Below are positions 1-9,084 of a DNA stretch of 64,000 bases, piece by piece. Within the stretch, counting starts at the first letter, position 1. Each line of letters begins with the position of its first letter. The translations under genes and the position numbers were made by a program. The stretch spans positions 124,001 through 188,000 of the forward strand of contig NZ_CACSJO010000005.1 in NCBI RefSeq assembly GCF_902706195.1, in the 5' to 3' direction. Source of the stretch: Novosphingobium sp. 18050. Its GTDB lineage: Bacteria; Pseudomonadota; Alphaproteobacteria; Sphingomonadales; Sphingomonadaceae. The notes below the pieces were generated by a model. The model did no database searches. It saw nothing but the letters and a program-made list of their open reading frames with translations, and was not told the origin of the DNA.

Positions 1-286
1 AGGCAAGCGCATTGAGGCACCTGCCGGCCTGAAGTGCACTTATCCGGTTGCAGCCCAACGATTCTCGCCCGCACCGACGGACCGTTGGCAGGACCATGCC
101 AGACAAGCCACGTGGCAGCCTTCTTGCCATACATCGCCCGAAGCCCGGAGACGCAGCCATTTCGGAGGCGCAACGACTGGACACCCGTGTCAACGTGAGT
201 CACCTTTCAACTCGGGAGAGGCCGGGCAGGCGTTGTTGCACGGACGCGGTTACACGCCGCTCGTGCCATTGGGGGGAATATTCGTC

Positions 287-1315
287 ATGCGTCATCTGTT
301 CGCCGCGATAGCCTGTCTTCTCGCAAGCCTCATGGCGCCGGCCGCCGATGCCGATATCCCGCCATTGCCGCACCTCGGCACCGATGCCCAGCGAACTTCC
401 GTGTCGGGCCTGTCGTCGGGCGGTTTCATGGCGGTGCAATATGCCGTCGCCTTCTCGAAAAGCACGATCGGCGCGGGCATCGTCGCGGGTGGTCCTTATG
501 GCTGCGGTATATTCGGCGCTGTGGATGCCCTCGCGTGCATGGCCGGTTCCGGCCTTTCGCCCGCCGGCTCCTACTCGCTGGCGCTCAATTACCAGGCGTT
601 CGGGCTGATCGATCCTCTATCGAACACCGCCCGCCAGCGGCTTTACCTGTTCCACGGCACTGCGGACACTACGGTTTCCGCCGCGACAATGGCGGCGCTA
701 CGTCAGTTCTACCTCGACCTCAAAGTGCCCGAGGCGAACATCGCCTACGTCTCAGCGATGGGCGCGAACCATGCGTTCGTTTCGGATGAAACCGGCAACG
801 GCTGCAAGGTCCTTGGCACCCCGTTCATCAACAAGTGCAGGCAGGGTCGCAGCCTTTACGACCAGCCGGCCGCCATCCTGAAGCAGATCTTCGGCGCCCC
901 GCCGGCAGGGAACGACCGGCCTGCAAGCGCTCCCATTGCCTTCGACCAGTCGCCGTTCCGCGCGCCGCTGTCGAGCTTCGACGATACCGGCTATCTCTAT
1001 GTTCCCGCCCGCTGCCGCGATGCCGCCGCACATTGTCCGGTCCACATCGTGTTCCACGGCTGCGAACAAGGCGCGGGAACCGTTGGGGATGCGGTGTACC
1101 GTCAGCTTGGCTACAACGAGTGGGCCGAAATCTACGGCCTCGTCATGCTTTACCCGCAAGTGGCGAAAAGCCAGCTGATGCCGATGAATCCTAACGGCTG
1201 CTGGGACTGGTGGGGCTATGACGGAAAGGGGCCCGGCACGTTCCTGACGCGCTACGGCACCCAGCTTTCCGCCGTCAACGCGATGGTTGCTGAACTGGCC
1301 AAGCCCGCCGACTGA
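287..1315 (+). CDS. Secreted PHB depolymerase-family esterase
   Basis: A 342-residue exported alpha/beta hydrolase of the esterase/PHB depolymerase family, predicted to hydrolyse poly(3-hydroxybutyrate) or a related short-chain polyester outside the cytoplasm. Residues 1-20 form a signal peptide (MRHLFAAIACLLASL). The lipase box is GLSSGG, followed by an Asp in FHGTADTTV and a His in GANHAF, giving a plausible Ser-Asp-His triad. The C-terminal part has the family signatures VFHGCEQG and NPNGCWDWWGY. The ATG at 287 is preferred over an upstream in-frame start because it opens the signal peptide and follows a GGGGGG run. It stands alone, facing the convergent DUF192 gene. Polymer preference cannot be read from the sequence. 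Confidence 0.85.
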   Translation: MRHLFAAIACLLASLMAPAADADIPPLPHLGTDAQRTSVSGLSSGGFMAVQYAVAFSKSTIGAGIVAGGPYGCGIFGAVDALACMAGSGLSPAGSYSLALNYQAFGLIDPLSNTARQRLYLFHGTADTTVSAATMAALRQFYLDLKVPEANIAYVSAMGANHAFVSDETGNGCKVLGTPFINKCRQGRSLYDQPAAILKQIFGAPPAGNDRPASAPIAFDQSPFRAPLSSFDDTGYLYVPARCRDAAAHCPVHIVFHGCEQGAGTVGDAVYRQLGYNEWAEIYGLVMLYPQVAKSQLMPMNPNGCWDWWGYDGKGPGTFLTRYGTQLSAVNAMVAELAKPAD

Positions 1316-1340
1316 GCAGGCCCGGCGTTCGGCAGCCGCC

Positions 1341-1832
1341 TTACCAGCTAACCTTGTCGCCCGCCTTGATACCCAGCTGCGCGGCCCGCCCGCCGTTGAG
1401 TTCAAGCACGCCCGAAGTCACGCCGTCCGCCGGCAACGGCGTTTCATCATAAGGCACCGCGTTCGCCGCGATGTTCAAAATGCGGTGATCGGTGCCGATG
1501 AAGATGATGTCGAGCGGGATCACCGTGTTGCGCATCCAGAAAGCAGCCCTGCGCGGCGGGTCGTTGACGAAGATCATGCCCTCGTCCGCGCCCATCTGCG
1601 TGCGGAACATCAAGCCCTTGGCCTGCTCCTGCGCGGTGATGGCGACTTCCACCTTGAAGGCGTGCGTGCCGCCCTGCGACTTAACCTTCAGCGGAATGAC
1701 CCGCAGGCCGGATTCGGGGTGAACCGCCGCCTGTGTCGCCGTGGGCTTGGCATCGGCGTCCGTCCCGCCCTGCGAACAGGCAGCGAAAGCGAAAAGGAAG
1801 GCTGCGGCAAAAGTGCTCCGAGTCAGGCGCAT
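1341..1832 (-). CDS. DUF192 family lipoprotein
   Basis: A 163-residue DUF192 protein. The N-terminus is a lipoprotein signal ending in FAACSQGG, so it is probably lipid-anchored in the envelope. The DUF192 core is clear: GLMFRTQM, GMIFVNDPPRRAAFWMRNT, PLDIIFIG and a C-terminal GVLELNGG. The family's biochemical role is unknown; it is often found as a small secreted domain. Its start codon directly abuts the recX stop codon upstream, so the two genes are likely co-transcribed, although no functional link is known. Confidence 0.85.
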   Translation of the reverse strand: MRLTRSTFAAAFLFAFAACSQGGTDADAKPTATQAAVHPESGLRVIPLKVKSQGGTHAFKVEVAITAQEQAKGLMFRTQMGADEGMIFVNDPPRRAAFWMRNTVIPLDIIFIGTDHRILNIAANAVPYDETPLPADGVTSGVLELNGGRAAQLGIKAGDKVSW

Positions 1833-2447
1833 TCAATCGTCTCCGAATTCCGACTCGCCCCACTCTTCGAGCGCGTCAGCGTCGTCGCTCTCGACGATCC
1901 GGCGCGCGATGTCGAGCGGGTGCCCGGCTCGCAGCATCGCCGCGAGTTGCTTGTCGTGCAGCTTTGGGTCCACTTCGCTTTCCCCGCACTGAACCGCAAA
2001 CGGGCCAAAACGCCGCCGCCGCGCCAGCACCAGCGCGGCGCGGCGCTGCTCGCCCAGCCCCGGCCGCTGCTCCGCGCGCAAATCCTCGTTCACACCCGCC
2101 TGCCCCAGCGCCTCCCCCACGCGCCGCGCGCCGTAGCCTCGCCGCAGCAGGCTACCGGCCTTCATCTTTGCCCAGGCGGCATCGTCTACATAGCCCTTCT
2201 CGGCATAACGCCCGACCAACTCCTCAAGCGCCCCGGACGCTTCGCCAGCGCCGCTCCTCTCACCATCGCGCCCATCCTCGCTATCGCCATCCCAGCCCCG
2301 TTCGCGCGTCTTTCGCTGCAGATAAAGGCGTAGCTTGGCTTGCGTCGTCGCGAAACGCGCGACATAGGCCAGCGCCAGTTCCTCCAGGCGGGTCTGGTTC
2401 AAAGGTGGTGGGCCCTTGCGGCCTTCATTGCGACGCTTGTCAGACAT
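1833..2447 (-). CDS. recX: RecX-family regulatory protein
   Basis: A 204-residue RecX-type protein, expected to bind RecA filaments and limit recombinase activity in the cytoplasm. It has the repeated three-helix pattern of the family: LALAYVARFATTQAKLRLYL at the N-terminus, then LVGRYAEKGYVDDAAWAKMK and the segment around GYGARRVGEAL. A low-complexity insertion (GDSEDGRDGERSGAGEASG) separates the first and second repeats. The gene is not beside recA here, as is common in alphaproteobacteria. It lies immediately upstream of the DUF192 gene with no gap. Confidence 0.8.
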   Translation of the reverse strand: MSDKRRNEGRKGPPPLNQTRLEELALAYVARFATTQAKLRLYLQRKTRERGWDGDSEDGRDGERSGAGEASGALEELVGRYAEKGYVDDAAWAKMKAGSLLRRGYGARRVGEALGQAGVNEDLRAEQRPGLGEQRRAALVLARRRRFGPFAVQCGESEVDPKLHDKQLAAMLRAGHPLDIARRIVESDDADALEEWGESEFGDD

Positions 2448-2597
2448 GTTGCCCTATTCGTGCCACACTCGGCTCGGATTGGGGAGAGTGCGCGGGACCG
2501 TAAAGGACGCAGATGCATCTATCTACGGTTCAGCAACGATCGGGTAGAAGCGCCGGTCTTGCGAAGTTAACGGTATAACAACAACGGGTTAGAAAAC

Positions 2598-4358
2598 ATG
2601 GCCGACACCATCAGCATGGTGCCGAATACGGGTCAGGCACTTATACCGACCCCCAACGAAGATGCGCTGGAGCGCCGCTTCGCCGATTTCGCCACCTTTG
2701 GCGACGCCCTCGATTATGCCGCAACCGGGCAACGCGGATTCAATTTCCACGACCCGCGTGGCACCCTTACGCGGGTCTATCCTTATAGCGAACTGCGCGC
2801 CGACGCGGTCGCCGTCGCCCACGCACTGATCGCGCGCGGCGTAAAAAAGGACGACCGCGTCGCCCTGATCGCCGAAACCGGCGTGGACTTTGCGGCGCTG
2901 TTCTGCGGCGCGGTCTATGCAGGCGCCTGGCCGGTGCCGCTGCCGCTGCCGACCAGCTTCGGCGGCAAGGACAACTATATCGACCAGCTCGGTGTCCAGC
3001 TCGCCAGCTCGGACCCCGTCCTGCTGATCGGCCCCGACGAGATTGCCGCGATGACCAGCGTCGCCGCCGAGCGCCAGGGCTGCAACCACGCTACCTGGAA
3101 CGACTTCGCCGTTAAGGACGCCCCCGTGGTGGACCTGCCAAAGGCAGACCCGGACGACATCTGCTATCTGCAATATTCCAGCGGCTCGACCCGTTTCCCC
3201 CACGGCGTTGCGGTTACCCACCGTTCGCTGCTGTCGAACCTGGCCAGCCACAGCCATGGCATGGAATTCCAGCTTACCGACCGCTGCGTTTCGTGGCTGC
3301 CCTGGTATCACGATATGGGCCTGGTCGGTTGCTTCCTGTCGATGATCGCCAACCAGGTCTCGACCGACTATCTCAAGACCGAGGATTTCGCCCGCCGCCC
3401 GCTGGCATGGCTTGACCTCATTACCCGCAACCAGGGTACGACGGCATCCTATTCGCCGACATTCGGCTACGACATCTGTGCGCGCCGCATCTCCAGCCAG
3501 ACCGCCGTGGGCGACCGGTTCGACCTGTCGCGCTGGCGTATCGCCGGCAACGGCGCCGATATGATCCGCCCCGACGTGATGCAGAGCTTCGTCAACGCCT
3601 TTGCCGACGCCGGCTTCAAGGCCTCCGCGTTCCTGCCCAGCTACGGCCTTGCCGAAGCGACCCTGGCTGTCACCATCATGCCGCCGGGCGAAGGCATCCG
3701 CGTCGAACTGGTAGAGGAAGAGCGCCTGTCGGGCAGCCCCCGCGATCTCTCGCGCCCGGCCCGCTACCGCGCCATCGTCAACTGCGGCAAGCCCGTGCGC
3801 GACATGGAAGTGGTGATCCGCGGCGAGGACGGCAATCCGATCGGCGACCACCAGATCGGCAAGGTCTGGTGCCGCGGCACCAGCGTCATGCACTCCTACT
3901 TCCGCGACCCCGAGGCGACCGCCGCCTGCATGGTCGATGGCTGGCTGGACACCGGCGACATGGGCTACATGGCGCAGGGCTACCTGTTCATCGTCGGCCG
4001 TGCGAAGGACATGATCATCATCAACGGCAAGAACCACTGGCCCCAGGATATCGAATGGGCCGTGGAGCAGCTGCCGGGCTTCAACCACGGCGATATCGCC
4101 GCGTTCTCGGTTGAGATGGACAATGGCGAGGAAACCCCCGCCGTACTGGTCCACTGCCGCGTCTCGGACCCCGCAAAGCGCATCGAACTGCACGAGATGA
4201 TCCGCGACAAGGTGCGCTCGATCACCGGCATGAACTGCGTGGTCGAACTGATCCCGCCCAAGAGCCTGCCGCGCACCAGCTCGGGCAAGCTCAGCCGCGC
4301 AAAGGCAAAGAAGCTGTATCTCTCAGGCGAAATCGAGCCGTTCAAGCTCGCCGCCTGA
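2598..4358 (+). CDS. Fatty acyl-AMP ligase (FAAL/FadD32-like)
   Basis: A 586-residue adenylate-forming enzyme that should activate a fatty acid as acyl-AMP. The length and the region PLPTSFGGKDNYIDQL are typical of fatty acyl-AMP ligases rather than acyl-CoA synthetases. The phosphate-binding loop reads YSSGSTRFPHGV, with Arg and His in place of the usual Gly and Lys; FAALs often depart from the classic loop in this way. Other motifs are PWYHDMGLVG, SYGLAEATL, WLDTGDMGY and the C-terminal lysine in LPRTSSGKLSR. FAALs normally pass acyl groups to a carrier protein of a polyketide or lipid synthase, but no carrier protein or synthase gene is nearby. The reading frame ends at a strong terminator. 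Confidence 0.82.
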   Translation: MADTISMVPNTGQALIPTPNEDALERRFADFATFGDALDYAATGQRGFNFHDPRGTLTRVYPYSELRADAVAVAHALIARGVKKDDRVALIAETGVDFAALFCGAVYAGAWPVPLPLPTSFGGKDNYIDQLGVQLASSDPVLLIGPDEIAAMTSVAAERQGCNHATWNDFAVKDAPVVDLPKADPDDICYLQYSSGSTRFPHGVAVTHRSLLSNLASHSHGMEFQLTDRCVSWLPWYHDMGLVGCFLSMIANQVSTDYLKTEDFARRPLAWLDLITRNQGTTASYSPTFGYDICARRISSQTAVGDRFDLSRWRIAGNGADMIRPDVMQSFVNAFADAGFKASAFLPSYGLAEATLAVTIMPPGEGIRVELVEEERLSGSPRDLSRPARYRAIVNCGKPVRDMEVVIRGEDGNPIGDHQIGKVWCRGTSVMHSYFRDPEATAACMVDGWLDTGDMGYMAQGYLFIVGRAKDMIIINGKNHWPQDIEWAVEQLPGFNHGDIAAFSVEMDNGEETPAVLVHCRVSDPAKRIELHEMIRDKVRSITGMNCVVELIPPKSLPRTSSGKLSRAKAKKLYLSGEIEPFKLAA

Positions 4359-4375
4359 AACAGCGCTGAAACAGC

Positions 4376-4414
4376 AAAAAAAGGCAGGGGACCAGCTCGG
4401 TTCCCTGCCTTTTT
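4376..4414 (+). terminator. Rho-independent terminator after the acyl-AMP ligase
   Basis: A 16-bp stem (AAAAAGGCAGGGGACC pairing with GGTTCCCTGCCTTTTT) with an AGCTC loop and a T-run. The only non-Watson-Crick pair is G-U when read on the plus strand, but C-A on the minus strand. The hairpin is therefore better suited to stop the plus-strand ligase transcript than the convergent MFS transcript. Confidence 0.85.
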
Positions 4415-4419
4415 GTTGT

Positions 4420-5688
4420 TCAGGCCAGGGCTTCCTCGTCCTCCCATTTCGGCATCGGCGGCAGCGCCAGCAATAGTGCGCCGCCCAGCGCGCAGGCCAC
4501 CGCGCCAGCCCAGAGAAACGGCTCGTAATGGCCCGATGCATCGTAAACCTTGCCCGCGATCCACGGCCCCAATCCTGAAGCCAGCGCCACCAGAGCCGAC
4601 ATCGCGCCATAGATCATGCCGAAGTTGCGCATGCCCGCATAGCCGGCGGTGAGAAACGCGGTGATCTGCGTCTTGGAGCCGGCCGCATAGCCATTGATGA
4701 CCAGCGCAATGATGAGCGCTGGCATCGAATCGAGCCACCAGATCAGAACCACGAAAGTCGCCGAAGTGACGCCCATCGTCAGGCTACCCGTCCAGTTGGG
4801 GCGGAACCTGTCGAGCAGCGAACCTGTGACCAGCTTGCCGATGATCCCGGCGATCCCGCCCAGTGAGAGCAGCCATGCCGCCTGGCCGCGCGGGACCCCG
4901 GCCTCGGTCAGGATCGGAAACAGATGCATGGCGAGACCGATGGTCATCATCATCACCACGAACGAGGACACCGCGACCTGCCACAAGGCTACGCTGCGCA
5001 GTGCCTCGCGCTTGTGGAGGCCGGGCAGGATAACGACGGGACGGGCCGCCGCACCTGCCTTCGCCTCCTTCGCCTTGCGGTCGTGCGCGTCGGTGAGGAA
5101 CAGCCAGCACAGCAGCAGCGTAACCCCGCCCCAACCAAGGCCGAACCACACATAGGCCGCGCGCCAGCCGAAGCTCTCGATGAGGAAGTTCCCGAGCGGC
5201 GGCACCAGCGTTTGCGCGATGGCGGGACCGGTCACGGCAAGGCCGAGCGCCAGCCCCCTGCCCTTGCTGAACGCGCCGGCGACGGCGGTGGTCCATATCG
5301 TCGACTTGATGCTGGTGAGGATGAGGCCGAAGACGATCCACATCATCACCCACTGCGCCTTGGAGCCGCTGGCGAGCGAGAACATGCAGGTTGCCGCCAT
5401 CGTCACCGCCACGCCCGGCAGGCCAAGCCGGCGCGAGCCGAAGCGGTCGATCAGTGCGCCATAGAAGGGAGAGAGCAACGCGGTGACGGCGGTGGCGATC
5501 GCCGGCCCCATGGACAGCGTCGCGCGGTCCCAGCCGAATTCGCGCTCCAGCGGCTCAATGAACAGGCCCGTCGCGGACAGCAGCACCGAAAAGAACGAGA
5601 AGCCCGCCATTGCCGCAATGACGATCGGCCAGCCGCGTTGCCATTCCTCCAGGCTGCCGCCGCTGCCGGCCTTGCTTCCGATCCCCAT
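4420..5688 (-). CDS. MFS transporter
   Basis: A 422-residue major facilitator with about 12 hydrophobic segments, starting after a short charged N-terminus. The loop between segments 2 and 3 has a degenerate MFS motif (GALIDRFGSRRLG), and a second copy lies between segments 8 and 9 (GSLLDRFRP), as expected for the two-fold repeat. It resembles oxalate/formate antiporter and monocarboxylate-type MFS proteins, which suggests an organic anion substrate, but that is only an inference. The start is supported by GGAGAAG just upstream. It is transcribed alone towards the acyl-AMP ligase. Confidence 0.82.
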   Translation of the reverse strand: MGIGSKAGSGGSLEEWQRGWPIVIAAMAGFSFFSVLLSATGLFIEPLEREFGWDRATLSMGPAIATAVTALLSPFYGALIDRFGSRRLGLPGVAVTMAATCMFSLASGSKAQWVMMWIVFGLILTSIKSTIWTTAVAGAFSKGRGLALGLAVTGPAIAQTLVPPLGNFLIESFGWRAAYVWFGLGWGGVTLLLCWLFLTDAHDRKAKEAKAGAAARPVVILPGLHKREALRSVALWQVAVSSFVVMMMTIGLAMHLFPILTEAGVPRGQAAWLLSLGGIAGIIGKLVTGSLLDRFRPNWTGSLTMGVTSATFVVLIWWLDSMPALIIALVINGYAAGSKTQITAFLTAGYAGMRNFGMIYGAMSALVALASGLGPWIAGKVYDASGHYEPFLWAGAVACALGGALLLALPPMPKWEDEEALA

Positions 5689-5775
5689 GCGCTTCTCCTC
5701 TTGCGAGGAGACACTAAGGCAATCGCGGCAATCGCCAACCGCTGCGGCGATGCCGGTGCCGGTGCCGATAAGGCG

Positions 5776-6231
5776 CTATTCAATCTTGCGGTGCAGTTCC
5801 AGGTAATCGCTGGGGATGCGCAGCGCCTTGGCCGCCACTTGCGTCTCTTGCAGAAACAGCACCAGCGCGATCAGCAGCAGCACGATCGAGGCAAGGAACG
5901 TCATCGCCGCAGCCACATGCCAGTCAGACCCGCTCAATCCCGAGAGGAACAGGATCGCCACTGTCACGCCGATCGCCAGACCCGACAGCACCATCATGCG
6001 CACCGCATGGGTAATCAGCGTCATCCGCTGGTGGACGAGGCGCAGTTCACTCACGATCATGTCATGCTGCGGCCCTTCTGTGGAGCCATGACGCTCCTGC
6101 AGCGTCCGTGCTCGGTCGACCACCCGGCCCAACCGCGTAGAAAGGATGTTGAGGATATTGCCGATGGCCACCAGCACGAAGACCGGGGTCAGTGCCAGTT
6201 GGATGGTCTGGACTATCATGCCGTCTCTCAT
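5776..6231 (-). CDS. DUF2721 family membrane protein
   Basis: A 151-residue inner-membrane protein of the DUF2721 family. The N-terminal helix (IQLALTPVFVLVAIGNILNI) leads into the conserved segment STRLGRVVDRARTLQERHG, then two further helices in the second half. No function is established for the family. It begins 6 nt after the manA stop codon and is probably the third gene of a manC-manA-DUF2721 transcript. A second in-frame ATG four codons later (MIVQ) is an alternative start. Confidence 0.75.
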   Translation of the reverse strand: MRDGMIVQTIQLALTPVFVLVAIGNILNILSTRLGRVVDRARTLQERHGSTEGPQHDMIVSELRLVHQRMTLITHAVRMMVLSGLAIGVTVAILFLSGLSGSDWHVAAAMTFLASIVLLLIALVLFLQETQVAAKALRIPSDYLELHRKIE

Positions 6232-6237
6232 GCAGCC

Positions 6238-7080
6238 TTACGCCGCGTCTGCACAGCCTCTGGCGAGCAGACAGATGCCGTTATCCGCAAAGCGCACATC
6301 GGCGAGGCTGGTTACCAGCGCGCAGCCGCCCGGCGCTATGGCCTCGCCGCCGACTTCGACCTCGCCCTCTCGCGGGATCACCAGCAGCGCCGCCGGATAG
6401 CGCGCGGCGATGTCCGGTGAAGGCGTGCCTGCGACCTGATCGAGCAGGAACAGCGGGCCGTCCACCAATTGCTGCGAGCTGCGCGGCGCAACGGACTTGT
6501 GCCAGCGATCCCGCGCATACCGCTCACCCTTCGACACCGCCACGCCGTCCTCCAGATGCAGTTCGCGCGGGCGGCCGTAGTCATAGAGACGGTAGGTGAT
6601 GTCGCTGTTCTGTTGCACCTCGATCAGCCCCACCCCCGCGCCGATGGCGTGGACGGTGTTGGCCGGGATGTAGAAGAAATCGCCCGGCGCAACGGTGTGC
6701 CAGGTCAGCAGGTGCTCGATCGAGCCATCGAGCGCGGCGGCGCGCATCGCCGCTTCATCAAGATCGGCGTCGAAGCCGATGCCCAGCCTTGCCCCCGGCT
6801 CGGCGGCGATGATCAGCCAGCACTCTTCCTTGCCCTGACGCCCGATGCCTTTGGCGATCGTCTGCGCATCGGACGGGTGGACCTGCACCGACAGCGCTTC
6901 GCTGGTGAAGATGTACTTCACCAGCAGATCCGGCAGGGCGGCGGGCGGCTCGAACCAGATCTCACCGATGCGGATGCTTTCGGGCGCAGTGAAAGGCGCA
7001 GGCAGCACGTCCTTGCCCCAGGGTTTCTCGACCTGGCGGATCGGCAGCGCCGCGCTCACGGCAGAAGAATCCCGGGGCAA
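6238..7080 (-). CDS. manA: Class I mannose-6-phosphate isomerase
   Basis: A 280-residue type I phosphomannose isomerase of the short bacterial form, interconverting fructose 6-phosphate and mannose 6-phosphate in the cytoplasm. The cupin metal site is visible: SVQVHPSD, then GKEECW, then FFYIPANTVHAIG supplying the final histidine. EVQQNSDITYRLYDYGR is also characteristic of the family. It starts 4 nt after the mannose-1-phosphate guanylyltransferase gene and supplies that enzyme's pathway, so the pair should provide GDP-mannose for exopolysaccharide or glycan synthesis. Confidence 0.87.
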   Translation of the reverse strand: MPRDSSAVSAALPIRQVEKPWGKDVLPAPFTAPESIRIGEIWFEPPAALPDLLVKYIFTSEALSVQVHPSDAQTIAKGIGRQGKEECWLIIAAEPGARLGIGFDADLDEAAMRAAALDGSIEHLLTWHTVAPGDFFYIPANTVHAIGAGVGLIEVQQNSDITYRLYDYGRPRELHLEDGVAVSKGERYARDRWHKSVAPRSSQQLVDGPLFLLDQVAGTPSPDIAARYPAALLVIPREGEVEVGGEAIAPGGCALVTSLADVRFADNGICLLARGCADAA

Positions 7081-7084
7081 AAGT

Positions 7085-8128
7085 TCACTGGTTCACAGCT
7101 CCCGACAGCTTGCCGACCTTCTGCACGCCCGCGACAGTGGTGATCATGATGTCATCGCCGTCGACGACGACGATGACATCCTCCAGCCCGATCACCGAAA
7201 CGCGCGGACCGTCGCTGTCGACCAACACATTACGACAGTCGACCAGTTCCGTCACGCCTGCGCCGCGCACCGAATTGCCGCTCTCGTCGGCCGCCAGCGC
7301 CTCGTAAAGGGCGTGCCAGTTGCCGATGTCCGACCAGTTCATATCCGCCGGCACCATCGCGGCGCGAGCCGTGTTTTCCATCACCGCGTAATCGACCGAA
7401 TCGCTCGGCACGGCAGCAAAGGTATCTGCATCGGGATGGAAGCGCCGGCCGTCCTCGCTCCCCCTGTCGACCGCTTCGGCCACACCGGCGGCGATCTGCG
7501 GGCGGTGTGCCTCCAGTTCGGCCAGGAAGTCCTTGACCCGGAATGCGAAGATGCCGCCGTTCCAAGCATAGATACCCTCAGCGAGGAAGGCCTTCGCGCG
7601 TTCGAGGTCCGGCTTCTCGACGAACTGCGCGGTACGAAAGGCCTTGTCGGAAATCGCCTCGCCGCGCTTGAGGTAGCCGAAGCCGGTCTCGGGCGCGGTC
7701 GCCTCGATGCCGAACGAAACCAGCCAGCCTTCTTCCGCCAGATCGGCCGCTGCGCAGGCGGCGACGGCAAAGGCGCCGGCATTGCCGATGTGGTGGTCGC
7801 TGGGGCAGACCAGCATCACCGCGTCTTCGGGCAGGCGGCAAGCGGCCAGCGCGATAGCAGCGGCGGTATTGCGCGCGGAAGGCTCGACGATGACCTGCGC
7901 GCCCTCGACATTGCCAAGCTGCGCTTCGACATGGGCAAGGTGCTGGCGTCCGGTTACCACCACCGGCGGCGCAAAGCCGCCAGAAGCAGGGCACCGTGCC
8001 AATGCCGCCTCAAACAGTGTATTCTCCCCGACCAGAGGCAGGAACGGCTTGGGCATCGAGGCTCGGCTGCGCGGCCAGAGCCGCGTGCCGCTGCCTCCAC
8101 AAAGAATGACAGGAACGATGGTGGGCAT
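7085..8128 (-). CDS. manC: Mannose-1-phosphate guanylyltransferase
   Basis: A 347-residue nucleotidyltransferase making GDP-mannose from mannose 1-phosphate and GTP. The activation motif VILCGGSGTRLWPRSRASMPK opens the protein (residues 7-27), and a typical FVEKPDLERA lysine segment follows. It has only the transferase domain; the fused isomerase domain seen in AlgA-type enzymes is absent, which fits with a separate manA directly downstream. No phosphomannomutase gene is present in the window. No strong ribosome-binding site is visible before the ATG. Confidence 0.87.
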   Translation of the reverse strand: MPTIVPVILCGGSGTRLWPRSRASMPKPFLPLVGENTLFEAALARCPASGGFAPPVVVTGRQHLAHVEAQLGNVEGAQVIVEPSARNTAAAIALAACRLPEDAVMLVCPSDHHIGNAGAFAVAACAAADLAEEGWLVSFGIEATAPETGFGYLKRGEAISDKAFRTAQFVEKPDLERAKAFLAEGIYAWNGGIFAFRVKDFLAELEAHRPQIAAGVAEAVDRGSEDGRRFHPDADTFAAVPSDSVDYAVMENTARAAMVPADMNWSDIGNWHALYEALAADESGNSVRGAGVTELVDCRNVLVDSDGPRVSVIGLEDVIVVVDGDDIMITTVAGVQKVGKLSGAVNQ

Positions 8129-8217
8129 GAAGGATTTCGCTCGTCAGGTGACGCTTGAGATGCCCACGGTCATAACCCCTGCTTGCTGCGATGCAACGTT
8201 ACAGGTTGTTCAATGTG

Positions 8218-8949
8218 TCAATAAAACCACCGCTGACGCCAGCGATAGACCGCTTCTATGGGACTTCCCCTAGGGTCTAGCGCGGCGTTGAAGCGGAACC
8301 GTTTGATCGCAAGCCTGCAAGTAATCGCGTCCGCCTGCGAATCGGGGCTAGGCTGAACCACGCGGCACCCCGTCACCCTCCCGTCGGTGCCCACGGCCAG
8401 GTCTATCACCACAGAAGCACCTATGCGCAGTTCTCGGCTGGCCCGCGGATAGTCTTTAGCCGAGTTGATCTCGCCAGCGATCTTGACAGTGGGCTTGCCC
8501 GTTCCGCCGCCGCCCGTGCCGGCCCCTGCCGCGCCTGCCCCCGTGCCGTTGCCCGCTCCGGATGCGCCTGTTCCCTCGCCCTGCCCGCTGGCGCCGGAGG
8601 CGTTTTCCTCTCCTTTGCCTGCGACCGGCGGGGCCTGTGTTGGCCTTATCACCACGGGCGCGCGAGGCGCTGCCACTTCGCGCGGGATTCCCTTAGGTGC
8701 CGGCGCTCCAGCAGCCCCTTCCTCCTTCGGTGCGGCGCGGCTGATGGTCGGCGAAGGTTCGGGATCGGGCGCAGGCGGCGGTTCTACGGTGACGGTGAAG
8801 GCCTGTGTCACCGCGCGCGCAGCTTCAACGGCGATGTCCGGCGCGAATGCCCGGATCAACCCGCCGACCAGCACGAGGTGGATCAGCAGCACCGCGCCCG
8901 CAGTGCCCCAGTGCGGCCGCCGATCGGCACGGGATTGGAACCGTGTCAT
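8218..8949 (-). CDS. TonB-like energy transducer (orphan)
   Basis: A 243-residue protein with the layout of TonB: a short cytoplasmic start, one transmembrane helix (AVLLIHLVLVGGLIRAF), a proline-rich stretch (VEPPPAPDPEPSPTIS), a long Gly/Ala-rich linker and a C-terminal TonB domain (residues about 170-243, including GASVVIDLAVGTDGRVTGCR). It should couple the proton-motive force to outer-membrane receptors. The start at 8949 places the helix at the N-terminus; the longer frame adds 27 residues without a ribosome-binding site. No exbB or exbD gene is adjacent. The receptor at 10153 is a possible client. Confidence 0.7.
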   Translation of the reverse strand: MTRFQSRADRRPHWGTAGAVLLIHLVLVGGLIRAFAPDIAVEAARAVTQAFTVTVEPPPAPDPEPSPTISRAAPKEEGAAGAPAPKGIPREVAAPRAPVVIRPTQAPPVAGKGEENASGASGQGEGTGASGAGNGTGAGAAGAGTGGGGTGKPTVKIAGEINSAKDYPRASRELRIGASVVIDLAVGTDGRVTGCRVVQPSPDSQADAITCRLAIKRFRFNAALDPRGSPIEAVYRWRQRWFY

Positions 8950-9084
8950 GCCTGCCAGATCGCACGAGCGGGTAATCGGGCGCAACCTCTGCCGAAACGC
9001 GGCCGGCTTTGACAACAAAGGATCGGGCATACATTCTGAAATAAGAACAATGGTTCACATATACGACTATCCGCGGAGAGCCTG

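Noticed and set aside
48..311. An 87-codon frame before the PHB depolymerase
   Set aside because: Arg/Pro-rich, no ribosome-binding site and no similarity I can recognise. Positions 1-286 appear to be non-coding, with nothing else I can identify.
2589..4193. A 534-codon open frame antisense to the acyl-AMP ligase
   Set aside because: It mirrors the codon pattern of the real gene in high-GC DNA. Its translation is Val/Ala/His/Arg-rich with no recognisable domain and no ribosome-binding site.
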